Made by a program: the position numbers and the translations under genes. 16,504 nt of DNA from NCBI GenBank assembly GCA_030841965.1, contig JAUUSJ010000093.1:1-16504 (forward strand), given 5' to 3'. Origin of the DNA: Blautia sp. (GTDB lineage: Bacteria; Bacillota; Clostridia; Lachnospirales; Lachnospiraceae). Of this stretch, positions 7,591 to 12,715 are shown one piece after another (position 1 is the stretch's first letter; each line of letters starts with the position of its first letter). The notes beneath the pieces were generated by a model, which was not told the origin of the DNA, ran no database searches, and saw nothing but the letters and a program-made list of their open reading frames with translations.

Positions 7591-7881
7591 GTGAAAGATT
7601 ATATTGAGGAGAGGGCAGTGGAGATTGCTCTGTATATTATTGAAAATAATGCGACAGTGAGACAGACAGCGAAAAAATTTTGTGTGAGCAAATCAACCGT
7701 TCATAAAGATGTGGCAGACCGACTATTGGAAATCAATAGGCCATTAGCGAGAGAGGCAAGAAAAGTCTTGGATATGAATAAGAAAGAGCGTCATATTCGA
7801 GGAGGACTTGCTACAAAACAAAAATATTTAAAGGTGAGAGAGGAAATGAGAAAGAAATCAAATCAGAAAGATTGCTTTTAA
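7591..7881 (+). CDS. spoIIID: SpoIIID, sporulation transcriptional regulator
   Basis: A 96-residue DNA-binding protein of the mother cell that, in Bacillus, activates and represses many sigma-E genes and helps switch on sigma-K. The sequence follows Bacillus SpoIIID closely. It opens KDYIEER, then has a helix-turn-helix at about residues 22-41 containing VSKSTVHKD, then the basic C-terminal helix with RHIRGGLATKQKY at 67-79, which contacts DNA in the Bacillus protein. A GTG start at 7591 is chosen because GGGAGAG lies at 7578-7584 with 6-base spacing and the N-terminus then aligns. The longer open frame from 7432 runs through the ridA terminator and is not real. Its presence argues strongly for an endospore-forming lineage. 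Confidence 0.95.
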   Translation: MKDYIEERAVEIALYIIENNATVRQTAKKFCVSKSTVHKDVADRLLEINRPLAREARKVLDMNKKERHIRGGLATKQKYLKVREEMRKKSNQKDCF

Positions 7882-7895
7882 AAGAGGAAGAGTTA

Positions 7896-7904
7896 TGATA
7901 TAAT
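7896..7904 (+). promoter_or_regulatory. larC: Extended -10 promoter candidate for larC
   Basis: TGATATAAT is a full extended -10 (TGnTATAAT) lying 15 bases after the spoIIID stop. No good -35 is placed at 16-18 bp, only an A/T-rich TTTTAA at 7876-7881, which extended -10 promoters can tolerate. Transcription would start near 7911, directly before the hairpin at 7918-7957. Confidence 0.5.
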
Positions 7905-7917
7905 AAAAAAGATTTTG

Positions 7918-7957
7918 GGAAAGCCTGCGGATTATAGATATGGTCTCGCAGGTTTCC
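7918..7957 (+). other. Hairpin in the spoIIID-larC gap (leader structure or weak terminator)
   Basis: GGAAA-G-CCTGCG (7918-7929) pairs with CGCAGG-TTTCC (7947-7957). This is an 11-bp stem with one bulged G and a 17-base loop. It is followed by CTTTACTC rather than a T-run. Placed after the extended -10, it would sit at the very 5' end of the larC transcript. It could equally be a modest spoIIID terminator. Confidence 0.5.
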
Positions 7958-8017
7958 TTTACTCATCCTTTATCTAGGAATGGATATGGAAAAAAGAAGA
8001 GAGAGAGGAAAAGAAAT

Positions 8018-9430
8018 ATGAGCAAGAAACTATATTTTGAATGTACATCTGGGATTAGCGGAGATATGACCGTGGCAGCACTCTTGGACTTAGGAGCCGA
8101 TGAGCAGGTATTGAGAGAGGCAATTTCTAGTATACCTGTTTCAGGATTTGATATAAAGATTAGTCGAGTGAAGAAATCGGGTGTGGATGCCTGTGATTTC
8201 AATGTTTTAATGGATGCAGCTCATGAAAATCATGACCACGATATGGAATACTTACATGGGGAGCATTATCACCACGAGGAACAGGAACATACGCATGAGC
8301 ATAGTCATGAAGAGCATGGACATACGCATGAACATAGCCATGAAGAACATGGACATACGCATGAACATAGTCATGAAGAACATGGACATACGCATGAACA
8401 TAGCCATGAGGGACACGAACATATGCATGAACATAGCCACGAGGGACATGGACATACCCATGGACATCATCATGAGCATAGGGGACTTCCTGAGATTTTG
8501 ACTATTATTGACCAGTGTAAGATGACCGATTCTGCTAAGGAATTGGCAAAGAAAATTTTTGATATTGTTGCAGTTGCGGAGTCAAAGGCACATGGACTTC
8601 CAAAGGAGCAAGTGCATTTCCACGAGGTGGGGGCAATCGATTCGATTGTGGATATTATCTCTGTGGCGGTCTGCTTTGATAATCTTGGAATTGAGGATGT
8701 TATTATCCCTGTCTTATATGAGGGAAGTGGAAGTGTCCGCTGTCAGCATGGAATCTTGCCAGTTCCAGTCCCAGCTACAGCCAATATTGTGGAGGCATAT
8801 GGATTAAAATTACATAAAATGGATTTTATGGGAGAGTTTGTGACACCGACTGGTGCGGCAATTGCAGCGGCGATAAGGACGGAGGAGAAACTGCCATCTG
8901 TATTTTCGGTCGTAAGGACAGGAATCGGCGCTGGAAAGAGGGAGTATGAGAAGGCAAGTATTCTTCGTGCGATGATTTTAGAGGTTGAGGAGGAGAAAGA
9001 GAGAGAGTTTATCTGTAAACTTGAGACGAATATCGACGATTGTACAGGGGAGAATCTTGGATTTGTGATGGAGAAGCTTCTCGAGGCGGGAGCAAAAGAT
9101 GTGAATTATCTTCCTGTCTATATGAAGAAAAACCGCCCAGCCTATGAGCTTCATATTTTATGTGATGAGAAAGATGCAGAAAAGATGGAGCAGATTTTAT
9201 TCGAGGAGACGACTACGATTGGAATTCGAAAACAGAGAATGGAGAGAGTTACCTTAAAAAGAGAAATCAAAGAGCTCGAATCAGAGTACGGAAAATATCG
9301 CATAAAAGTATGCAAATTAGGGGATAGAGAGCGCTCTTATCCTGAGTACGAAGATGTTGCAAGGCTCGCAAAAGAGAATCAGATTTCCTATCCAGATATG
9401 TATCGAATCTTATCTAGTGAATTAATTTAA
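8018..9430 (+). CDS. larC: LarC, nickel-insertion protein for the NPN (pincer) cofactor, single full-length frame
   Basis: A 470-residue LarC/DUF111 protein. In the family it inserts nickel into pyridinium-3,5-bisthiocarboxylic acid mononucleotide in a CTP-dependent reaction, completing the cofactor of lactate racemase and related enzymes. It begins with LYFECTSGISGDM at residues 5-17. Family blocks VHFHEVGAIDSIVDI at about 202-216 and the C-terminal ETNIDDCTGENLGFV and PVYMKKNRPAYELH follow. Residues 91-156 are a histidine-rich insertion of six 11-residue units, probably binding or storing Ni. In Lactobacillus plantarum larC is split and joined by ribosomal frameshifting; here it is one frame. 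The ATG at 8018 follows AGAGAGG and gives the family N-terminus; an upstream ATG at 7940 lies inside the hairpin without a ribosome site. larA, larB and larE are not in the window. Confidence 0.92.
   Translation: MSKKLYFECTSGISGDMTVAALLDLGADEQVLREAISSIPVSGFDIKISRVKKSGVDACDFNVLMDAAHENHDHDMEYLHGEHYHHEEQEHTHEHSHEEHGHTHEHSHEEHGHTHEHSHEEHGHTHEHSHEGHEHMHEHSHEGHGHTHGHHHEHRGLPEILTIIDQCKMTDSAKELAKKIFDIVAVAESKAHGLPKEQVHFHEVGAIDSIVDIISVAVCFDNLGIEDVIIPVLYEGSGSVRCQHGILPVPVPATANIVEAYGLKLHKMDFMGEFVTPTGAAIAAAIRTEEKLPSVFSVVRTGIGAGKREYEKASILRAMILEVEEEKEREFICKLETNIDDCTGENLGFVMEKLLEAGAKDVNYLPVYMKKNRPAYELHILCDEKDAEKMEQILFEETTTIGIRKQRMERVTLKREIKELESEYGKYRIKVCKLGDRERSYPEYEDVARLAKENQISYPDMYRILSSELI
8288..8485 (+). 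repeat. larC: Six 33-bp tandem repeats encoding His-rich 11-residue units in larC
   Basis: Units start at 8288, 8321, 8354, 8387, 8420 and 8453. The first three encode identical HTHEHSHEEHG units and differ by one to three silent bases. The fourth (HTHEHSHEGHE), fifth (HMHEHSHEGHG) and sixth (HTHGHHHEHRG) diverge progressively. The DNA-level similarity suggests recent expansion by slippage or recombination, and length variation keeps the frame. Confidence 0.95.
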
Positions 9431-9521
9431 TATCAGGATACCAGGGTCTAAAGGTCTAAAATCCGATGCAAGTTTGCTTGCAAGAGGATTTTTGAACTTG
9501 GGACCAATTCGGTATCATATT
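9429..9521 (+). other. Long nested imperfect inverted repeat (structured RNA or small palindromic element)
   Basis: Five nested pairings occur in order: AATAT 9429-9433 with ATATT 9517-9521; GATACC 9437-9442 with GGTATC 9511-9516; GGTCT 9445-9449 with GGACC 9501-9505 (one G-T); AAAATCC 9458-9464 with GGATTTT 9486-9492; and GCAAG 9468-9472 with CTTGC 9477-9481 around TTTG. The element fills nearly all of the larC-to-9549 gap and starts at the larC stop codon. It is either a structured RNA that includes a terminator, or a short mobile or palindromic element. I do not recognise a named riboswitch. Confidence 0.5.
9458..9493 (+). terminator. Probable intrinsic terminator of larC
   Basis: The inner part of the nested structure has GCAAG/CTTGC with a TTTG loop, stacked across an internal loop (GAT/AAGA) on AAAATCC/GGATTTT, and ends in a run of five T residues. 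The stem is interrupted, so strength is uncertain. Confidence 0.55.
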
Positions 9522-9548
9522 GAAAAGAACTTTAGAAGGGAGAAGCAG

Positions 9549-9968
9549 ATGATTATTATAGCATGTCTAGATGATGCTGGCGGAATGATGTTCCATAATA
9601 GAAGACAGAGCAAAGACCGAGTCCTTCGTGATACTATTTTAAAAGAAGTCGGAGAGGGAAAACTGTGGATGAATGGATATACACAGAAACAATTTGACGA
9701 CGAACAGCAGCAAAATATCATGATAGACGAAGAGTTTTTAGAAAAAGCAGGGGCGGGAGATTTCTGTTTTGTCGAGAATGTCGATATTATGCCATATGCA
9801 GAGAAAATAGAGAGAGTGATTTTGTTTAAATGGAATCGAAGTTATCCAGGAGATTTTTTCTTTCCTCTCGATTTTTTATCAGATAAGTTTACGATGACTA
9901 AGACAGAGGATTTTGCTGGATACTCTCATGAACAGATTACAAAGGAGGTATACGAGCGTGGCGAGTAG
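9549..9968 (+). CDS. Conserved-looking protein of unknown function, paired with the endonuclease
   Basis: A 139-residue soluble protein with no signal peptide or membrane segment. The start at 9549 follows AAGGGAGA at 9536-9543. The N-terminus IIIACLDDAGGMMF looks like a beta-strand followed by a DD turn, and RRQSKDRVLRD (23-33) and LWMNGYTQKQF (44-54) follow. The C-terminal half contains a strand-rich region ending WNRSYPGDFFFPLDF. The general make-up resembles small Lachnospiraceae proteins sometimes labelled ribonuclease Z, but I see no HxHxDH metallo-beta-lactamase motif, so that label is not supported. Its last 11 bases overlap the start of the next gene, implying translational coupling with the nuclease. 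Confidence 0.75.
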   Translation: MIIIACLDDAGGMMFHNRRQSKDRVLRDTILKEVGEGKLWMNGYTQKQFDDEQQQNIMIDEEFLEKAGAGDFCFVENVDIMPYAEKIERVILFKWNRSYPGDFFFPLDFLSDKFTMTKTEDFAGYSHEQITKEVYERGE

Positions 9969-10692
9969 ACAAAAAAGTAGTAGGAAGATACCAACCATTT
10001 TACTTATTATCATTATTATAATAGGTGCTTATTTTGGGCTTGATGTCAGTTCCCTCATCGGATTAGATGATACAGGGACACAGGTATCCGAACAACAAGA
10101 TATTTCTCTTGAGGATATTCCAGAGTACTCGGGTGAGCCCTATGTGGTGATTCACCAAAATGAGCCGAGTTTTCCGGAATCCGATTTTACGACGACATCG
10201 TTTGAAAACTACAGTGAATTGGACGAGCTGGGGCGCTGTCAGGTTGCCTATGCAAATATAGGAAGAGATTTAATGCCGACCGAGGAGCGAGAAAGCATCA
10301 GCGAGGTGAAACCAACTGGTTGGGAGAATAAGAAATATGATATTGTAGATGGAAAATACATATATAATCGCTGTCATTTGATTGGATTTCAGCTCACGGG
10401 AGAGAATGCCAATAAGAAAAATTTGATAACAGGAACAAGATACCTGAATGTGACGGGAATGTTGCCGTTTGAGAATCAGGTGGCTGACTATATAAAAGAA
10501 ACGGGAAACCATGTTTTATACCGTGTCACTCCAATTTTTGACGGAGATAATTTAGTGGCGAGTGGCGTCTTGATGGAGGCTGAGTCCGTGGAAGATAGGG
10601 GAGAGGATATTAGCTTTTGTGTATATGTATATAATGTACAGCCTGGCATAGAAATTGACTATGCGACGGGGGATAGTAAGCTTGCAAAATAA
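9958..10692 (+). CDS. Membrane-anchored DNA/RNA non-specific endonuclease (beta-beta-alpha metal family)
   Basis: A 244-residue protein with a basic N-terminus and one hydrophobic segment at about residues 10-29, so the nuclease domain is probably outside the membrane. The core RCHLIG at 138-143 holds the probable general-base histidine H140, and ENANKKNLITGT at 149-160 supplies the probable metal-binding asparagine N155. This is the layout of the Endonuclease_NS / EndA-type family, whose usual DRGHL motif appears here as NRCHL. Members cut DNA and RNA without sequence specificity, for uptake, nutrient scavenging or attack; the role here is not decidable. A GTG start at 9958 is chosen from AAAGGAGG at 9941-9948 and the overlap with the upstream stop. 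The frame is open to 9913, but an N-terminus starting there would precede the ribosome site. Confidence 0.85.
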   Translation: MASRQKSSRKIPTILLIIIIIIGAYFGLDVSSLIGLDDTGTQVSEQQDISLEDIPEYSGEPYVVIHQNEPSFPESDFTTTSFENYSELDELGRCQVAYANIGRDLMPTEERESISEVKPTGWENKKYDIVDGKYIYNRCHLIGFQLTGENANKKNLITGTRYLNVTGMLPFENQVADYIKETGNHVLYRVTPIFDGDNLVASGVLMEAESVEDRGEDISFCVYVYNVQPGIEIDYATGDSKLAK

Positions 10693-10759
10693 CTGCCTAT
10701 ATCATAAATTTGAGGTAAAAACGTTGAATCGTCGATGAGGCGGAAAGCTAGTTTTTTAC

Positions 10760-10788
10760 TTGCAAGGTATGGTAAAATAGCATATAAT
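10760..10788 (+). promoter_or_regulatory. pspA: Sigma-A promoter of pspA
   Basis: TTGCAA (10760-10765), a 17-bp spacer and a perfect TATAAT (10783-10788) form a strong promoter 51 bases before the pspA start. No separate terminator for the preceding nuclease gene is evident in the gap. A sigma-54-type GG/GC promoter as in enteric psp operons is not visible. Confidence 0.7.
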
Positions 10789-10839
10789 CAAATCATATCA
10801 ATAATACCCCCGTTGGGCGGCAAAGAGGAGGAAATAATA

Positions 10840-11529
10840 ATGGGAATTATACAAAGATTTAAGGATATTATGTCAGCAAATGTGAATGCAATCTTGGATA
10901 AAGCGGAGGACCCAGCTAAGATGGTAGACCAGTATTTGAGAAATTTACAGGAGGATTTTGGCAAGGTAAAGGCAGAGACTGCTGCCGTGATAGCAGAGGA
11001 AAAAAGGGCAAGGAGAGAGTTGGATGAATGTGACGGCGAGATTCGCAAGATGCAAACTTACGCTGAGAAGGCTTTACTTGCGGGAAACGAGACAGATGCC
11101 AGAACATTTTTATCGAAGAAAGCGTCATTAGAGGAAAAGAAGAACACTCTCGCTCAGGCCTACGATACGGCGAGAGAAAATGCGAATAAAATGAGACAGA
11201 TGCATGATAAACTTGCGAGTGATATCCGCTCCTTGGAAGAGAGAAAAGCCAGCATCAAAGCGAAGATGGCTATGGCTAAGGCAAAGGAAAAGACAGCGAA
11301 GCTTGGAAGCTCCATGGCGGGAGTCGGCGATGCAATGTCTGCGTTTGACCGAATGGAGGCAAAGGCAAACCAAATGTTAGACCAGGCAGAGGCGATGGAA
11401 GAATTAAATAATCAAAAAGATAGTGATGATATAGATGATTTGATGAGTAAGTACGATACTCCTTCTTCTACAAGTAAGGCAGTGGAGGATGACTTGGCTG
11501 CGCTTAAGGCGAAACTGGGCTTGGAGTAA
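10840..11529 (+). CDS. pspA: PspA/IM30 (Vipp1, ESCRT-III-like) membrane-stress protein
   Basis: A 229-residue protein that is helical and highly charged throughout, of the PspA/IM30 family. It starts MGIIQRFKDIMSANVNAIL, the amphipathic helix that binds stressed membrane. EDPAKMVDQYLRNLQ at about 23-37 is the conserved second element. A long coiled coil covers about 30-150, and a helix-rich tail ends AALKAKLGLE. Family members oligomerise on the inner face of the cytoplasmic membrane to keep it sealed under envelope stress. AGAGGAGG at 10824-10831 fixes the ATG at 10840; the open frame from 10735 is leader and promoter. The 84-base gap to the SPFH gene has no terminator, so the two are probably one operon, as for B. 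subtilis ydjF-ydjI. Confidence 0.93.
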   Translation: MGIIQRFKDIMSANVNAILDKAEDPAKMVDQYLRNLQEDFGKVKAETAAVIAEEKRARRELDECDGEIRKMQTYAEKALLAGNETDARTFLSKKASLEEKKNTLAQAYDTARENANKMRQMHDKLASDIRSLEERKASIKAKMAMAKAKEKTAKLGSSMAGVGDAMSAFDRMEAKANQMLDQAEAMEELNNQKDSDDIDDLMSKYDTPSSTSKAVEDDLAALKAKLGLE

Positions 11530-11569
11530 CGGATATTTCGATAAGAGACGGCATCAGAGTGGATGTCAT

Positions 11570-11585
11570 GTCTGCTGGTGCAGAC
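11570..11585 (+). other. Small perfect hairpin between pspA and the SPFH gene
   Basis: GTCTGC and GCAGAC flank TGGT. There is no T-run, so it is not a terminator. It may be an RNA stability or processing site between co-transcribed genes, or chance. Confidence 0.35.
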
Positions 11586-11613
11586 CAAGATAAGTGAAGG
11601 GAGAAAATGACAA

Positions 11614-12615
11614 ATGGGATTTTTTTCAAACCAACTGGCCAATGTAGTTGAGTGGGAAGAATATAGAGAAGATTTGCTTTTTTGGAAGTGGAATAATAGC
11701 GAGATAAAAAAAGGCTCCAAATTAATTATCCGTCCAGGTCAGGATGCGATTTTTATGTATAATGGAAAGATTGAGGGAATTTTTGAGGAGGACGGAGAGT
11801 ACGATATTGAATCCCAGATTATTCCATTTTTATCCACATTAAAGGGATTTAAGTTTGGATTTCACACCAATTTAAGGGCAGAGGTCATATTTATCAATAC
11901 AAAAGAGTTGACGGTAAAATGGGGAACAAAGCAGGCTATCAATATTCCGAGCAATCAGCTTCCAGGAGGAATTCCGATTCGAGCGCTCGGTACATTTAAC
12001 TGTAAGATTGGAGACTATGTGACATTTATCGATAAGATTGCTGGAATCAAGAGACAGTATTCCATCGAGGATGTAAAAGAGAGAGTTATCTCTGTCTTGG
12101 ACCAACTTTTGATGAAGTGGATTATGAGGGAAGGAAAGGATATGTTTAACCTTCAGGCAAATGCGTTTGATATCAGCAAGGGGATTTGTTCTGACCTTGA
12201 TATGGAAGTGTCTAAGATTGGACTATCTATTACTGGTTTCCAGATATCAAGCTTTAGCTATCCAGAAGAGATTCAAAAGATGATTAATAAAGTGGCATCT
12301 CAGAGCATGGTTGGAGATATGAACCGTTATCAGCAAGTCAGCATGATTGATGCGATGGCGAGCGGGCAGAATAATGGTGGAAATATAGGTATGGATATGG
12401 CGAATATGCAGATGGGTATGATGATGGGACAACAGATGGCAAATCAGATGTTCCAAAATCAGCAGACGATGAACGGGCAGCAGATGTCGGGACAATCGGC
12501 TCAACCGTCGGGACAGTGGTCTGCTCAAGGTACAGTTCCAAAGTTTTGCCCAAACTGCGGCACAAAGACGGAGGGAGCGAAGTTTTGTCCAAACTGTGGA
12601 CAGAAGCTTTGTTAG
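11614..12615 (+). CDS. SPFH-domain protein with C-terminal zinc ribbon (YdjI-like)
   Basis: A 333-residue protein of the SPFH (stomatin/prohibitin/flotillin) type related to Bacillus YdjI and often labelled virion core protein-like. Residues 1-230 form the SPFH region, beginning MGFFSNQLANVVEW and containing IIRPGQDAIFMYNGKIEGIF. Residues about 247-300 are a Met/Gln/Asn/Gly-rich flexible linker. The end is a double-knuckle zinc ribbon with C312, C315, C325 and C328 (two CPNCG). In B. subtilis the partner of PspA-like YdjF recruits it to the membrane; a joint role in envelope stress is the likely reading here. The ATG at 11614 follows AAGGGAGA at 11597-11604. A nearer ATG at 11607 is in another frame. 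A terminator lies 21 bases after the stop. Confidence 0.88.
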   Translation: MGFFSNQLANVVEWEEYREDLLFWKWNNSEIKKGSKLIIRPGQDAIFMYNGKIEGIFEEDGEYDIESQIIPFLSTLKGFKFGFHTNLRAEVIFINTKELTVKWGTKQAINIPSNQLPGGIPIRALGTFNCKIGDYVTFIDKIAGIKRQYSIEDVKERVISVLDQLLMKWIMREGKDMFNLQANAFDISKGICSDLDMEVSKIGLSITGFQISSFSYPEEIQKMINKVASQSMVGDMNRYQQVSMIDAMASGQNNGGNIGMDMANMQMGMMMGQQMANQMFQNQQTMNGQQMSGQSAQPSGQWSAQGTVPKFCPNCGTKTEGAKFCPNCGQKLC

Positions 12616-12620
12616 ATGTA

Positions 12621-12649
12621 TTGGAATAGATGAATCGCCGCCGCATACT
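12621..12649 (+). promoter_or_regulatory. Weak candidate promoter for pcrA, overlapping the upstream terminator
   Basis: TTGGAA (12621-12626), a 17-bp spacer and CATACT (12644-12649) match sigma-A boxes at 4 of 6 each. Transcription would start around 12656, inside the terminator stem, so the new transcript could not form the full hairpin. The site is suggested mainly because little other room for a promoter exists before 12716. Confidence 0.3.
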
Positions 12650-12681
12650 CTAGACTTTAGTCGTGAGTTGGGCGGCTTTTT
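12637..12681 (+). terminator. Intrinsic terminator of the pspA-SPFH operon
   Basis: GCCGCC (12637-12642) pairs with GGCGGC (12671-12676), followed by five T residues. Inside are nested pairs ACTC/GAGT (12647-12650 and 12665-12668) and GACT/AGTC (12653-12656 and 12659-12662), making one long stem with small internal loops. Confidence 0.85.
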
Positions 12682-12715
12682 CTTGCTTAAAATTTCAAAA
12701 GAAAGGAAAAGGAAA

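Noticed and set aside
8288..8485. Regular repeats considered as a CRISPR array
   Set aside because: The units are directly contiguous 33-bp blocks with no unique spacers, stay in frame, and encode a His-rich protein segment.
8252..8501. Open frames on both strands through the larC histidine repeat, including a Met-rich antisense frame
   Set aside because: They are by-products of the repeated CAT/ATG sequence in the true larC frame, with no ribosome sites or independent support.
9429..9548. T-box or known riboswitch in the larC-9549 gap
   Set aside because: No T-box sequence (TGGNACCGCG) or other signature I know is present; only generic nested pairing is visible.
9549..9968. Ribonuclease Z annotation for the small protein
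   Set aside because: At 139 residues with no HxHxDH motif it cannot be a metallo-beta-lactamase-fold RNase Z.
12596..12715. Upstream extension of pcrA
   Set aside because: It crosses the terminator of the previous operon and lacks a ribosome site; the family N-terminus starts at the ATG at 12716.
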